Below are positions 6,925 to 16,916 of a stretch of 64,000 bases of DNA, one piece after another. The DNA lies in assembly GCF_900115085.1 (NCBI RefSeq), contig NZ_FOVF01000002.1, positions 248,001-312,000 of the forward strand, given 5' to 3'. This DNA is from Dokdonella immobilis. GTDB taxonomy: Bacteria; Pseudomonadota; Gammaproteobacteria; Xanthomonadales; Rhodanobacteraceae. Each line of letters opens with the position of its first letter. The stretch's first letter is position 1. Position numbers and translations under genes: made by a program. The notes beneath the pieces were generated by a model that saw only the letters and a list, made by a program, of their open reading frames with translations, did no database searches and was not told the DNA's origin.

Positions 6925-9576
6925 ATGAACCCGAGTGATCGTCAAACGCATCCGCTGGTCCGCTTGCGCGATTACCGTGCCCCTGCGTGGCGCATGGAGC
7001 GGGTCGACCTGAGCTTCGATCTCGATGCGGAGCAGACTCTCGTCGAGGCGCGCCTCGAGTTGCGCCAGGACCCCGAGCGGCCGGACGCGGAATTGCGCCT
7101 CGACGGTTCGGCATTGGACCTGCTGGAAATCCGCCTCGATGGCCGCGACATCGGTACCGACCGCTACCGAATCGAAGCCGATGGCCTCGTCGTCTGCGGC
7201 GTGCGTGGCAGCGCCATTCTGGAAACGCGCAGTCGGATCCGACCGATCGCCAACACGGCCATGCAGGGCCTCTACCTGAGCGGGGCGCTCGAGACCGGGT
7301 TCCTGTTGAGCCAATGCGAGGCCGAGGGATTCCGGCACATCACCTGGTCGATCGACCGGCCCGATGTCCTGGCGCCATACACGGTGACCCTGCGCGCCGA
7401 TCGCGAGCGCTATCCCGTGCTGCTCGCGGGGGGTGGCCGGGAGGCCGCCGGAGAACTCGATGATGGCCGCCATTGGGTGCGCTATGTCGATCCGCAGCCC
7501 AAGCCGAGTTATCTGTTCGCCCTCGTGGCCGGACGTCTACATTCGATCGAGGACGCCTACACGACTGCCGAGGGAAGACGGGTCCGGCTCGCGATCTGGG
7601 CCGAGGCGGCCGTTCTGGATCGCTGCCGGCACGCGATGGATTGCCTCAAGGCGGCGTTCCTGTGGGACGAGCAGACGTATGGCCGCAGCTATCGGCTCGA
7701 TGCATTCCACATCGTCGCCACCCACGATTTCACGATGGGTGCGATGGAGAACACCGGTCTGAACATCTTCAACTCGAAGTATCTCCTGGCCGATCCGCTG
7801 CATGCCACGGACGACGACTTCCGGCACGTCCTCGCCGTGGTTGGTCACGAATACTTCCACAACTGGACGGGCAACCGGGTCACCTGCCGCGACTGGTTCC
7901 AGCTCAGTCTCAAGGAAGGCCTGACTGTCTACCGCGAGCAGGAATTCGAGTCCGATCTGGCATCGCGCACCCTGCGCAGGATCGAGGACGTGCGCTCGCT
8001 CTGGCGTACGCAGTTTGCCGAGGATGCCGGACCGCTGGCCCACCCGGTGCGGCCCGACCAGTATCGGGAAATAAATAATTTCTACACGACGACGGTCTAC
8101 GACAAGGGCGCCGAAATCGTTCGCATGCTCGCCACCCTGCTCGGTCGGGAGGGATTCCGCCGCGGCATGGATCTCTACTTCGAGCGGCACGACGGCAGCG
8201 CCGTCACGGTCGAGGATTTCCTGGCCGCCCTGGGTGATGCCAACGCCCTCGATCTCGGTTGCTGGCTGGGCTGGTATCGACAGGCCGGAACGCCGGTGCT
8301 CGAGGCACATAGCCATTACGACGCCGAACGACGTTGCCTGGAACTGACGCTCCGCCAGCACACCGCGGCCACGTCCGGGCAAAGTGAAAAGCAGCCCCTG
8401 CCGATACCGGTCGCGCTGGCATTCTTCGATCAGCGCGGCAATCGTCTGCCGCTGCAGTGCGACGATGCCGAGCGCCTGCGCGGGGACGTGCTGCTGCTGG
8501 AGGAGGCGGAGGCTACCTTCCGCTTCACCAACCTCGACAGCAGTCCCGTGACGTCGCTGTTGCGAGGCTATTCTGCACCGGTGCGCCTGGTCACCAGCTT
8601 CGATGCACGCGGCCTTGCCATCCTGGCCAGCCACGAAACAGACGGCTTCAATCGCTGGCAGGCCGCCGACGCGATGGCGCGACAGGCGTTCGCGCAACTG
8701 CTGGCCGGCGAGCGCGGCGGGCAGCCCTTCCTCGAGGCCTGGATCTGCAGTCTACGGGCGAGCCTGGCCGAGTCCGCAATCGAGCCGGCAACGCTGGCCG
8801 AAATGCTGACCGTCGCCGACCTGGCGGCCCTGGCTGAGCCCTTGGCCGAGATCGATCCCGATGCCGTATTCAAAGCGCGCCTGACTCTCGAAACATCATT
8901 GGCGCGCGCCCTGGAGCCGGAGCTGCTCGAAAGTTATGCCGCCTTGGCATCGGCTTCGGCGGAAGGAACCGAGCCCGCGGCGCAAGCCCGGCGTCGATTG
9001 CGCAACCGTTGCCTGCAACTGTTGTGCGTGGTCGATCGGCGACATCACGTTCTGGCCGCTGCCCACTACACCCGGGCCAGCTGCCTCAGCGACCGTCTCG
9101 GCGCACTGACTTGCATCGTGCATTCGGCCGCTTCCGCGGCACCGGCGCTGCTCGAGGAATTTGCAGCCGCCTATCGCGATGATCCGACCGTGATGGACAA
9201 GTGGTTTGCGGTGCAGGCGACCATGCCATCGGCGGCAGCGCTCGAGCGGGTCTGCGAATTGACCGGGCACCCCGCCTTCCGCTGGGACAATCCGAACAAG
9301 GTCCATGCGCTGCTGCTCGGCCTGGCCCATCGCAATCCGATCGTCTTCCATCGCCTCGACGGGGAGGGCTATAGGTTCACGGCCGCAGCGATACGGAAGC
9401 TCGATGCCATCAATCCGCAGGTCGCGGCCCGCCTGGCCACCGCGTTTGGAGGGTGGCAGCGCATGGAGCCGCGGCGACGCGCGGTGATGCGTGAGGAAAT
9501 GCGCCGACTGCGGACCGCCGAAAACCTGTCGGCAGACGTGGCCGACATACTCGGGCGCAGCCTGGGCGAGTCGTAA
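6925..9576 (+). CDS. pepN: Aminopeptidase N (M1 family)
   Basis: The protein has 883 residues, normal for bacterial PepN. It is a zinc enzyme that removes N-terminal residues from peptides in the cytoplasm. The exopeptidase motif GAMEN is at about 272-276. The zinc motif HEYFH is at 308-312, with the third ligand Glu about 19 residues on in KEGLTVYREQEF. The start at 6925 is preferred because the 15 extra residues of the longer frame are not conserved-looking and the protein then begins MNPSDRQTHPLVRLRDY. The C-terminal superhelical domain is present to the end. The gene stands alone, divergent from the dehydratase. Confidence 0.96.
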   Translation: MNPSDRQTHPLVRLRDYRAPAWRMERVDLSFDLDAEQTLVEARLELRQDPERPDAELRLDGSALDLLEIRLDGRDIGTDRYRIEADGLVVCGVRGSAILETRSRIRPIANTAMQGLYLSGALETGFLLSQCEAEGFRHITWSIDRPDVLAPYTVTLRADRERYPVLLAGGGREAAGELDDGRHWVRYVDPQPKPSYLFALVAGRLHSIEDAYTTAEGRRVRLAIWAEAAVLDRCRHAMDCLKAAFLWDEQTYGRSYRLDAFHIVATHDFTMGAMENTGLNIFNSKYLLADPLHATDDDFRHVLAVVGHEYFHNWTGNRVTCRDWFQLSLKEGLTVYREQEFESDLASRTLRRIEDVRSLWRTQFAEDAGPLAHPVRPDQYREINNFYTTTVYDKGAEIVRMLATLLGREGFRRGMDLYFERHDGSAVTVEDFLAALGDANALDLGCWLGWYRQAGTPVLEAHSHYDAERRCLELTLRQHTAATSGQSEKQPLPIPVALAFFDQRGNRLPLQCDDAERLRGDVLLLEEAEATFRFTNLDSSPVTSLLRGYSAPVRLVTSFDARGLAILASHETDGFNRWQAADAMARQAFAQLLAGERGGQPFLEAWICSLRASLAESAIEPATLAEMLTVADLAALAEPLAEIDPDAVFKARLTLETSLARALEPELLESYAALASASAEGTEPAAQARRRLRNRCLQLLCVVDRRHHVLAAAHYTRASCLSDRLGALTCIVHSAASAAPALLEEFAAAYRDDPTVMDKWFAVQATMPSAAALERVCELTGHPAFRWDNPNKVHALLLGLAHRNPIVFHRLDGEGYRFTAAAIRKLDAINPQVAARLATAFGGWQRMEPRRRAVMREEMRRLRTAENLSADVADILGRSLGES

Positions 9577-9830
9577 CGAGGTCCGATCGGACCGCGGCGG
9601 TCGCGTGATGCCGGTGCCTATCCGCTGCGTGACAGGTTTCCGGCCAGGGCAAGGCCGCCTTCACCGTGTCCGTGACCGGGCAGCGGGTCTCGCGCATCGC
9701 CGAGGCCGTGGCCGTGCTCCTCGCCCGGTCGGCGCCTGCTCACCTGCGGCTTGCATGACTTGAATGCGACGCATGAAGGGCGCATGTTGAAAACGATGCC
9801 CCCTGGCGGGGCGATGACTGGAGAAATGCC
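9577..9830. other. 254-bp spacer between pepN and the Gly/Tyr lipoprotein
   Basis: A palindrome GGTCCGATCGGACC at 9579-9592 follows the pepN stop by a few bases and may aid termination. The rest shows no gene. The lipoprotein has GGAG eight bases before its start. Confidence 0.5.
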
Positions 9831-10409
9831 ATGTCTCGCCTGATTCCCCTGTTGCCCCTGCTGCTCACCCTGGCGGGTTGCGCGACTTCGTCGGGCACCG
9901 TCTATCACTACGAGGGTAGCGGAGACTACTACTCCACTTCCGACAGCGCCGGCCCAACGCTCGATTCGAGCGGCCCGGGTTACGGGTTCGCCCATGGTTA
10001 CGGCTACGGCGGGGGTCTCGGCTACGGCTACGGGTTTGGACTCGGCTATGGTCTGGGTGGCTATCCGGGCTTGTGGGCGCCGTGGTATTTCGGCTATTCG
10101 CCCTACGTCTGGTGGCCGCACCCGTATGAACATGACAGCGGAACATGGCGCGAGTCGCAGGTCCAGCGTGATCGCGCCCTGCGCAGCACGCTTGTGGCGC
10201 GACCCGCGATCGCGGCGCCGCTGCGCGCCAAGCCGGGCCGGCTGCAACCATCGCTGCGTCCTTCGCCCGTCCCGTCCCGGTCAGGTGCTGATGCGCACCG
10301 ATCAACCGTGATCCGACCCGCTGCACGCCCGGCGCCGCCAGCGCGAATGACCGCACCGCCGGTCATCCGTACCGCGCCGCCGCCGCGAAACGTGCCCCAC
10401 AAGCACTGA
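9831..10409 (+). CDS. Glycine/tyrosine-rich lipoprotein
   Basis: The protein has 192 residues. A signal sequence ends in the lipobox LAGC, so acylation at Cys17 is expected. The mature part has three zones: a Ser/Tyr stretch, a low-complexity Gly-Tyr segment (about 50-80, with GYGYGGG-type repeats) ending in aromatic WWPHPY, and a basic Pro/Arg/Ala-rich tail ending PHKH. It matches no enzyme. The composition suggests an outer-membrane-anchored structural or adhesive protein. It has its own strong terminator 14 bp after the stop. Function unknown. Confidence 0.75.
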   Translation: MSRLIPLLPLLLTLAGCATSSGTVYHYEGSGDYYSTSDSAGPTLDSSGPGYGFAHGYGYGGGLGYGYGFGLGYGLGGYPGLWAPWYFGYSPYVWWPHPYEHDSGTWRESQVQRDRALRSTLVARPAIAAPLRAKPGRLQPSLRPSPVPSRSGADAHRSTVIRPAARPAPPARMTAPPVIRTAPPPRNVPHKH

Positions 10410-10422
10410 TTGCGGACAACAA

Positions 10423-10448
10423 AAAAGCCGCGCTTTCGCGCGGCTTTT
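10423..10448. terminator. Bidirectional intrinsic terminator
   Basis: An 11-bp perfect stem (AAAAGCCGCGC / GCGCGGCTTTT) closes on a TTTC loop and has A/T runs on both sides. It serves the Gly/Tyr lipoprotein on + and the small gene at 10479-10676 on -. Confidence 0.82.
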
Positions 10449-10478
10449 CGTCCACCGGGAGTACTGCCGAATCGGTGG

Positions 10479-10676
10479 TCAGGCGGGCAGGCGGCTGAGC
10501 GCTTCGTTGATCCTTGCGCGGCGGCTTTCAAGCTGCTGCAGCTGGGCGTTGGCGTCATTCATCGCTGTGGTCGAGCGCATGTCCTGCATTGCCATTTCGA
10601 GGCGACCCAGTTCGATCATCAGGTCGTGGCGCAGGAAGAGTGGATTGAGGTTCATGCTGGCGGCGGTGGACATCAT
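10479..10676 (-). CDS. Small helical protein of unknown function
   Basis: The protein has 65 residues. The start MMSTAASMNLNP at 10676 has GGGAG nine bases upstream; the longer frame adds sequence with no ribosome-binding site. The body (about 15-60) is predicted to be one or two amphipathic helices rich in Met, Leu, Gln and Arg (LGRLEMAMQDMRS, QLQQLESRRARINEAL), consistent with a short coiled coil. It ends just before a shared terminator. I do not recognise a family. Start context and the terminator make it more likely real than not. Confidence 0.5.
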   Translation of the reverse strand: MMSTAASMNLNPLFLRHDLMIELGRLEMAMQDMRSTTAMNDANAQLQQLESRRARINEALSRLPA

Positions 10677-10920
10677 GGTGACGTGCTCCCGGGGTGATGG
10701 TTGGTCGATTGATAGGTAGCAAGGGGCGTGCCAACTCACCGAAATCGGGCCTGGATCAAGAAAAGTCCGCGAAGCGTGCCGCCCGACTGACGCTTCGTGT
10801 CGCAAGTTGACCGGGTCTGGCGTGCCTCACCCTGGCCTGCCGCTTTTCCGCGATTACGGTCACAGTCTGCCAATTGCTGTTACCGATAAGGTCAGCCAGG
10901 CGCACTCACCAACAGCGGCC
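10677..10920. other. Spacer upstream of the 65-residue gene
   Basis: No ORF or RNA hallmark was seen. It holds the minus-strand promoter of the small gene, without a certain consensus box. Confidence 0.45.
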
Positions 10921-11152
10921 ACAAAAAAATGCCGCGCCCTTGCAGGCGCGGCATTTCCTGTGGGTTCGGGAGGTTTGCTCAACTGGCGCCCGGCACCATG
11001 GTCCTCCTGGATTCCCCCTGTTCATGAGACCGCCGGGCGCCAGCCTTTCTGTCGTCGCCCATCAGTCTGTGCATGCTCCCACCGGCGCGCAGCCAGCCCC
11101 TGAATTCCGACTTTCGGCGTGCTCGCATACGCCTAGCGCCGGTGGGAGTGCG
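10921..11152 (-). ncRNA. Candidate sigma54-dependent structured small RNA
   Basis: No convincing ORF lies here. Read on the minus strand, the segment opens about 12 nt after a sigma54-type promoter and goes at once into a 13-bp perfect stem (11136-11148 with 11076-11088) whose loop holds smaller hairpins. A second 12-bp perfect stem (11032-11043 with 10983-10994) has a loop containing GGGGGA and AGGAGGA. It ends in an intrinsic terminator (10923-10956). Predicted length is about 230 nt. It is transcribed away from mnmG. GGA motifs recall RsmA/CsrA-binding RNAs, but that is only a suggestion. It does not resemble 4.5S RNA or tmRNA, and I could not match it to 6S RNA. Confidence 0.5.
10923..10956 (-). 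terminator. Intrinsic terminator of the candidate small RNA
   Basis: There is a 12-bp perfect stem (10927-10938 / 10945-10956) with a 6-nt loop. On the minus strand it is followed by seven T residues, so it stops transcripts coming from the right. No annotated protein gene on that strand needs it. Confidence 0.75.
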
Positions 11153-11161
11153 ATGGATCAA

Positions 11162-11179
11162 CAGCAGGTTCCGTGCCAA
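11162..11179 (-). promoter_or_regulatory. Sigma54 (-24/-12) promoter, minus strand
   Basis: The minus strand reads TTGGCACGGAACCTGCTG. It matches the sigma54 consensus TGGCACG-N4-TTGCW with one change and has the invariant GG-N10-GC spacing. The predicted start is near 11152, a few bases before the first long stem of the candidate RNA. An activator site would lie to the right, inside or near the mnmG 5' end. Confidence 0.55.
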
Positions 11180-11203
11180 GCATCGAGCAGCACAGCCCTG
11201 GGT

Positions 11204-11209
11204 TAGAAT
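11204..11209 (+). promoter_or_regulatory. Possible -10 element for mnmG
   Basis: TAGAAT preceded by T lies 30 bp before the mnmG start and resembles a sigma70 -10 box. No good -35 is visible at 17 bp spacing, so confidence is low. Confidence 0.3.
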
Positions 11210-11238
11210 TGCATGGGTCTGCAACGAGTGGTCGCTTC

Positions 11239-13125
11239 ATGTCTTCAAATCCCTCGCATCGTTACGATGTGATCGTGGTCGGTGGCGGCCATGCCGGCAC
11301 CGAGGCCGCGCTCGCCGCGGCGCGCAGCGGCGCGCGAACCCTGCTGCTCAGCCACAGCATCGAGACCATTGGCCAGATGAGCTGCAACCCGGCCATCGGC
11401 GGCATCGGCAAGGGTCATCTGGTCCGTGAAATCGATGCGCTGGGCGGCGCAATGGCCGAGGCGGCTGACCGCGCCGGCATCCAGTGGCGCACCCTGAATG
11501 CGTCGAAGGGACCGGCCGTGCGCGCCACCCGTTGCCAGGCCGACCGCGTGCTCTACAAGGCGGCGATCCGTGCGATCGTCGAGGCGCAACCCGGTCTGCA
11601 GTTGTTCCAGCAGGCCGTCGACGACCTGCTCGTCGAGGGTGGTCGGGTCATCGGCGTGCGGACCCAGGCCGGCCTGCGCTTCGAAGCCGCAAGCGTGGTC
11701 CTGACCGCCGGCACGTTCCTCGCCGGCAAGATCCACATCGGCATGGCCAACCATTCCGGGGGCCGCGCCGGTGAAGCGCCGGCCCAGCGACTGGCCGAAC
11801 GCATGCGCGAATTGCCGATTGCCGTGGACCGGCTGAAGACCGGCACGCCGCCGCGCATCGATGGGCGCACGATCGACTTCACGGGGCTCGAGGAACAACC
11901 CGGCGACGATCCCGCACCGGTGTTTTCATTCCTCGGTTCACGGGTCGACCATCCGCGCCAGGTGAGCTGCTGGATCACGCATACCAGCGAGCGCACGCAC
12001 GAGATCATCCGGGCCGGCCTGGATCGTTCACCGCTCTACAGCGGAACGATCGAGGGCGTCGGTCCGCGTTATTGCCCTTCGATCGAGGACAAGGTCGTGC
12101 GCTTCGCCGACAAGACCTCGCACCAGATCTTCATCGAGCCCGAAGGCCTCGATACCTATGAGATCTATCCGAACGGGATTTCGACGTCCCTGCCGTTCGA
12201 CGTGCAGGTCGAACTCGTGCGTTCGATCCGCGGCTTCGGCAACGCGCATATCACCCGTCCGGGCTATGCCATCGAATACGACTACTTCGATCCGCGTGGA
12301 CTCAAGCCTTCACTGGAGACAAAAGCGATTTCCGGCCTCTATTTCGCCGGCCAGATCAACGGCACCACAGGCTACGAGGAGGCGGCCGCGCAGGGCCTCA
12401 TCGCCGGACTCAACGCATCGCGCGCGGCGCGCGACCTTGAGCCGTGGACGCCGCGTCGCGACGAGGCCTACATCGGCGTATTGATCGATGACCTGACCAC
12501 CAACGGCACGATCGAGCCGTATCGGATGTTCACCTCGCGGGCCGAATACCGGTTGCACTTGCGCGAGGACAATGCCGACCTGCGCCTGACCGCGCAGGGG
12601 CATGGCCACGGCTGCGTCCCGGAGGCGCGGTACGCGCGCCTGCAACGCAAGAACGAGGCAATCGAGGCCGAACGCGCGCGCCTGCGTGCGCTCTGGGTGA
12701 CGCCGGCGAACGAACTCGGACGCGCCCTCGAAACCACCCTCGGCGTGGCCGTGAGCCGCGAGGCGCATGCGCTCGATCTGCTGCGCCGTCCCGAACTCGA
12801 CTATGCCGGGTTGGTCCGCGTGCCTGGACTCGGGCCGCCCGTGGACGATGGCGAGGTCGCCGAGCAGGTCGAGATCGGCATCAAGTACGCCGGCTATCTC
12901 GAGCGCCAGCGCGAGGAGATCGAGCGCAGCCGCAGGAACGAGGACACGGTCATCCCGCAGGATTTCGACTACGAGCACGTGCGCGGGCTGTCGGCCGAGG
13001 TCATGCACAAGCTCAAGGGTACCCGGCCGACCACGGTCGGCCAGGCGCAACGCATCAGCGGCGTGACCCCGGCCGCCATTTCGCTGCTCCTCGTCCATCT
13101 CAAGCGGCACCGGCGCGTCGCCTGA
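11239..13125 (+). CDS. mnmG: tRNA uridine-5-carboxymethylaminomethyl modification enzyme MnmG (GidA)
   Basis: The protein has 628 residues, the usual length. With MnmE it installs the cmnm5 group on wobble U34 of tRNAs reading NNA/NNG codons, using FAD. The Rossmann FAD loop VGGGHAG is at about 14-20. The GidA signature [23 protein letters not shown] follows. The start at 11239 is chosen because VIVVGGG then sits at the usual distance from the N-terminus. The common partner genes rsmG-parA-parB are not adjacent but lie 40 kb away in this window. tex follows 75 bp downstream in the same direction. Confidence 0.96.
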   Translation: MSSNPSHRYDVIVVGGGHAGTEAALAAARSGARTLLLSHSIETIGQMSCNPAIGGIGKGHLVREIDALGGAMAEAADRAGIQWRTLNASKGPAVRATRCQADRVLYKAAIRAIVEAQPGLQLFQQAVDDLLVEGGRVIGVRTQAGLRFEAASVVLTAGTFLAGKIHIGMANHSGGRAGEAPAQRLAERMRELPIAVDRLKTGTPPRIDGRTIDFTGLEEQPGDDPAPVFSFLGSRVDHPRQVSCWITHTSERTHEIIRAGLDRSPLYSGTIEGVGPRYCPSIEDKVVRFADKTSHQIFIEPEGLDTYEIYPNGISTSLPFDVQVELVRSIRGFGNAHITRPGYAIEYDYFDPRGLKPSLETKAISGLYFAGQINGTTGYEEAAAQGLIAGLNASRAARDLEPWTPRRDEAYIGVLIDDLTTNGTIEPYRMFTSRAEYRLHLREDNADLRLTAQGHGHGCVPEARYARLQRKNEAIEAERARLRALWVTPANELGRALETTLGVAVSREAHALDLLRRPELDYAGLVRVPGLGPPVDDGEVAEQVEIGIKYAGYLERQREEIERSRRNEDTVIPQDFDYEHVRGLSAEVMHKLKGTRPTTVGQAQRISGVTPAAISLLLVHLKRHRRVA

Positions 13126-13200
13126 ATCCCCCCAACCCCTGCAGGCACGCAGGCCCCTTTGCGGCCCTGCTGTGCGTGCGGTATCGCAGCCAAGGAAACA

Positions 13201-15561
13201 ATGTCCAGCATCGAACATCGCATCGCCCGTGAAATTGCCGCGCGCCCCGAACAAGTCGAGGCCGCCGTCGAACTGCTCGATAGCGGCGCCACCGTGCCGT
13301 TCATCGCCCGCTACCGCAAGGAAGCCACCGGCGGACTCGACGATTCTCAATTGCGCCAGCTCGAGGAACGCCTCGGTTATCTGCGCGAACTCGAGGAACG
13401 CCGCGCCGCCGTGCTCGCCAGCATCGATGAGCAGGGCAAACTCAGTGAAGATCTGCGCGCCGACATCCTGGCCGCCGACAACAAGGCGCGCCTCGAAGAT
13501 CTCTATCTTCCATACAAGCCGCGACGCCGGACCCGGGCGCAAATCGCGCGCGAGGCGGGCCTCGAGCCGCTGGCCAAGACCCTGCTGGCCGATCCCGACC
13601 AGCCGCCCGAACAGGCTGCGGTAGCCTTCGTCGACGAGGGCAAGGGCATCGCCGACACCAAGGCGGCGCTCGACGGTGCGCGCGCGATCCTGCTCGAGAG
13701 CTTTGCCGAGGATCCGGCCCTGGTAGGGGCATTGCGCGACTGGCTGACGACCAAGGCCGTGATCCGAGCGAGCGTGGTCGCCGGCAAGGAGAGCGAAGGC
13801 GCCAAGTTCCGCGATTACTTCCAGCATGTCGAGCCGATCGGCTCGATTCCCTCGCATCGGTTGCTGGCCCTGTTCCGTGCGCGCAATGAAGGCGTGCTCG
13901 ATCTCGAACTGGCACCCCGGCCGACCACGCCGCAGCGCACCAGCGCGACAGAGGATCCCGGTGCGGCACTCGACGAAGCAGCCGCGGCCGGACATGCGGA
14001 GGCCGAAGGGCGCGTGGCCCGCCATTTCGACATCGCCGATCGTGGCCGGGCGGCCGATCGCTGGTTGCTCGAGACCGCGAGGCAGGCGTGGCGGGTCAAG
14101 CTGCACTTGCATCTGAGTCTCGATCTGTTCGGGCGTGCCCGCGAGGCTGCCGATGCCGAAGCAATCCGCGTGTTCGGCGACAACCTCAAGGACCTGATGA
14201 TGGCCGCACCCGCCGGACCGAAGACCGTCATGGGACTTGATCCAGGCATCCGGACCGGAGTCAAGTTGGCCGTCGTCGACGGCACCGGCAAGCTGCTCGA
14301 TACCGACGTGATCTACCCGCACGAGCCGAAGAAACTCTGGAACGAATCAATCGCGCAGCTGGCCGCGATCTGTCGTAGGCATGCGGTCGACCTCATTGCG
14401 ATCGGCAACGGCACTGCGTCGCGCGAAACCGATCGCCTGGTCGCCGAACTGATTCGCAAGCATGCCGACCTGCGCCTGGCCAAGGTCGTCGTCAGCGAGG
14501 CCGGCGCCTCGGTCTATTCGGCCTCGGAAGTCGCGGCGAAGGAGTTTCCGAACCTCGACGTCTCCTTGCGCGGCGCCGTATCGATTGCCCGGCGCCTGCA
14601 GGATCCGCTCGCCGAGCTGGTCAAGATCGATCCAAAGTCGATCGGCGTGGGCCAGTACCAGCACGACGTCAACCAGGTGAAGCTGGCGCATGCCCTGGTC
14701 GCGCGTGTGGAGGACTGCGTGAATGCCGTGGGCGTCGATGTCAACACGGCATCGGCCCCATTGCTGGCGCGTGTCGCCGGACTGAGCCCTGCGGTTGCGG
14801 AGAACATCGTTCGTTATCGCGAGGCGAACGGAGCATTCCGCAATCGCAAGGCGCTGCTCAAGGTTCCGCGCCTCGGCGAGAAGGCGTTCGAACAATGCGC
14901 CGGCTTCCTTCGCATCACCGAAGGCGATGATCCGCTCGATGCATCGGCTGTTCATCCCGAGGCCTATCCCGTCGTGCAGCGGATCATCGAGCAGTGCGGG
15001 CGCGAAGTGAAGTCGCTGATCGGCGACAGCCGCTTCCTGCGCTCGCTCGATCCGCAGCGCTACACCGACTCGATTTTCGGCTTGCCCACGGTGCGAGACA
15101 TTCTCGGTGAACTGGAAAAGCCGGGCCGCGATCCGCGCCCCGAGTTCAGGACCGCCACCTTTGCCGAAGGCGTCGAAGACATCCGCGACCTCAAGCCCGG
15201 CATGATCCTCGAAGGTGTGGTCAGCAACGTGGCGGCATTCGGCGCCTTCGTCGATCTCGGCGTCCACCAGGACGGACTCGTGCATGTTTCCGCACTGTCC
15301 AATTCCTTCGTCAAGGATCCCCGCGACATCGTCAAGGCAGGCGACATCGTCAAGGTCAAGGTCATCGAGATCGACATCGCGCGCAAGCGCATCGGTCTGA
15401 GCATGCGCCTCGACGACGAGCCGGGGACATCGCGCAGGCCTCTCGATGCCGGCATGGCCCGACCATCGTCATCGAGACCGGCGCAAACCAAACTTGCCCC
15501 GCAGGCGGTTACGCCCGCCGCCGGAGCCCTTGCTGAAGCCTTCAACAAGGCGCGTCGCTGA
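13201..15561 (+). CDS. tex: Tex transcription accessory protein
   Basis: The protein has 786 residues. The full Tex architecture is readable. An N-terminal helical region contains [17 protein letters not shown] YqgF/RNase-H-like domain starts near [17 protein letters not shown] (about 344). Helix-hairpin-helix motifs follow near 512 ([17 protein letters not shown]). A C-terminal S1 RNA-binding domain spans about 664-733 ([17 protein letters not shown]). Tex binds nucleic acid and RNA polymerase-associated complexes and affects transcription and stress tolerance. The start at 13201 matches the family N-terminus MSSIEHRIA. An efficient terminator follows. Confidence 0.96.
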   Translation: MSSIEHRIAREIAARPEQVEAAVELLDSGATVPFIARYRKEATGGLDDSQLRQLEERLGYLRELEERRAAVLASIDEQGKLSEDLRADILAADNKARLEDLYLPYKPRRRTRAQIAREAGLEPLAKTLLADPDQPPEQAAVAFVDEGKGIADTKAALDGARAILLESFAEDPALVGALRDWLTTKAVIRASVVAGKESEGAKFRDYFQHVEPIGSIPSHRLLALFRARNEGVLDLELAPRPTTPQRTSATEDPGAALDEAAAAGHAEAEGRVARHFDIADRGRAADRWLLETARQAWRVKLHLHLSLDLFGRAREAADAEAIRVFGDNLKDLMMAAPAGPKTVMGLDPGIRTGVKLAVVDGTGKLLDTDVIYPHEPKKLWNESIAQLAAICRRHAVDLIAIGNGTASRETDRLVAELIRKHADLRLAKVVVSEAGASVYSASEVAAKEFPNLDVSLRGAVSIARRLQDPLAELVKIDPKSIGVGQYQHDVNQVKLAHALVARVEDCVNAVGVDVNTASAPLLARVAGLSPAVAENIVRYREANGAFRNRKALLKVPRLGEKAFEQCAGFLRITEGDDPLDASAVHPEAYPVVQRIIEQCGREVKSLIGDSRFLRSLDPQRYTDSIFGLPTVRDILGELEKPGRDPRPEFRTATFAEGVEDIRDLKPGMILEGVVSNVAAFGAFVDLGVHQDGLVHVSALSNSFVKDPRDIVKAGDIVKVKVIEIDIARKRIGLSMRLDDEPGTSRRPLDAGMARPSSSRPAQTKLAPQAVTPAAGALAEAFNKARR

Positions 15562-15589
15562 AGCCGGCCAGGCACTGGTCGCAAAAAAA

Positions 15590-15616
15590 GGAAAGGCCGG
15601 CAATGCCGGCCTTTCC
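15590..15616. terminator. Intrinsic terminator between tex and the convergent lipoprotein gene
   Basis: A 12-bp perfect stem (GGAAAGGCCGGC / GCCGGCCTTTCC) closes on a 3-nt loop. On the minus strand it is followed by seven T, so it mainly ends the lipoprotein gene at 15641-16498 and can also slow tex read-through. Confidence 0.82.
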
Positions 15617-15640
15617 TGCGTCGGGATTCCGCGGCGCGGG

Positions 15641-16498
15641 TTACTTCTTCCTGGGCAACTTCTTCTCGCCCATGGCGAACGCCTTGACTGCATCGTCGTA
15701 GAATGCCTTCGCTTCTTCGTCGGACACCGTCTCGCCGTTGCTCTTTTCATTGAGGATGACCTCGCCCTGCTCGTTCCAGCCGACCCGCGTCGTCACCGAG
15801 CCCTTCTTCAGGATCGCCATCGGCTTGCCCTCGAGGAAGGCATATTCGACATTGGTGCGCACGGCCGAATCGCCATCGCCGAGTTCGGAGTTCACGCGCA
15901 TGAAGCGCAGCTTGTTGCCCGCTTCGGCGAAGCCGTCCCAGGCCACCGAGAGGTCGCCGTCGAGGAACGAATCCTGGATGCGCTTCATGCCACCGATATG
16001 GGCCTTGAGCTTGTTGAAGTCCTCCTTGAGGTTTTCACCGGGCGTTGCTTCGGAATTGAGCACGACCTCGATCGTGTTGCCGGCACCACCGGTCAACACC
16101 GGCGACTGCAGCGCCTGCACGTAACGGCGTTCGCCATCGGTCAGCAGCACGTTGACCACGTAGACGCGCGTCTTGTCGATGCGGCCCGGCTCGAGCGGCA
16201 GGGTGAACTGATACGGAGGCTGCGTGCTGACGTCTTCGGAACTCTGCGCAATGACGATGTCCTGTTGGGCCACGTCGACCAGCTGCGCAGTCAGTTTCGC
16301 GCCTGGGTTGATCACGGCAGGCGCACGCAAGGTCACCGTTCCGGTGATCTGCGAAGGAATCGGCGCGTTGGCCAGCTGCGCGGCCGTGGGAGGTGCACCA
16401 TTGCCATCCGCCGTGGGCGTGCCGGCTGGCTGGTTTGAGGGACTGCAGCCCCCGAGAACGGCCAGCGCAGTCAGGGCCGTGGCGACATACTTCAACAT
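15641..16498 (-). CDS. YbaY/YscW-family lipoprotein
   Basis: The protein has 285 residues. A signal peptide ends in LGGC (acylated Cys18). An immunoglobulin-like domain (about 50-150) follows, starting ITGTVTLRAPAVINPGAKLTAQL and containing PPYQFTLPLEPGRID. This is the pattern of YbaY and type III secretion pilotin-like YscW proteins. The second half (about 165-285) resembles no known domain and ends in a basic KKLPRKK. The domain may aid outer-membrane protein assembly, but no secretion genes are nearby. It has its own terminator. Confidence 0.8.
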   Translation of the reverse strand: MLKYVATALTALAVLGGCSPSNQPAGTPTADGNGAPPTAAQLANAPIPSQITGTVTLRAPAVINPGAKLTAQLVDVAQQDIVIAQSSEDVSTQPPYQFTLPLEPGRIDKTRVYVVNVLLTDGERRYVQALQSPVLTGGAGNTIEVVLNSEATPGENLKEDFNKLKAHIGGMKRIQDSFLDGDLSVAWDGFAEAGNKLRFMRVNSELGDGDSAVRTNVEYAFLEGKPMAILKKGSVTTRVGWNEQGEVILNEKSNGETVSDEEAKAFYDDAVKAFAMGEKKLPRKK

Positions 16499-16916
16499 GG
16501 CGGAATCCTCCAGGAACTATAGACGAAATGCATCGTAGATTACTCGGCAAGCATACCGCTCGTTACATGAACGCACGACAGACCGGCTTCGGGGTTTCTT
16601 GGCGAAGCGCTCCTCGGGGGCGTCTCGCGGGCCGAGCACAATAATGCCGCGAAGCAATGTAATCAATCACTCCGGCCTCGATCGACCGACCTGCGGCGCG
16701 CCGCCCCCGTTCCCGTGCGTTCAGCAACAGGCGCTAGGATGGGCTGGTCGCAGGTAGCCAGGTGCCGTGCCCAGGATCAACAACCGGGCGATGCCAGAAC
16801 GATGCAGCAAAGGCCATCAGAAGGACGCGTCGGAGCTCCTGTTCGTTGCATGGGCAGCGTCTGCAGTTGATACCGGCGCCCGCCATCCTGCCAACCCACA
16901 GATACCTGCCTGACTC
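16499..16916. other. 418-bp divergent spacer without a visible gene
   Basis: This holds the upstream regions of the YbaY-like lipoprotein (-) and the FHA-PP2C gene (+). No ORF with family-like composition, tRNA, terminator or strong repeat was seen. A short AT-richer stretch near 16500-16560 is the likely lipoprotein promoter area. Confidence 0.5.

Noticed and set aside
10921-11152. 6S, 4.5S or tmRNA identity for the candidate RNA
   Set aside because: No 4.5S GGAAGGA-AGCAGCC apical motif, no tRNA-like ends, and no 6S central-bubble arrangement or neighbouring zapA/ygfA genes could be recognised.
10979-11224. 81-codon ORF on - strand in the mnmG upstream region
   Set aside because: It crosses the sigma54 site and both stems, lacks a ribosome-binding site, and is Arg-rich without a fold; the RNA reading fits better.
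12310-14322. 670-codon open frame on - strand across mnmG and tex
   Set aside because: Antisense to two certain housekeeping genes, spans their junction, and has no signal or domain.
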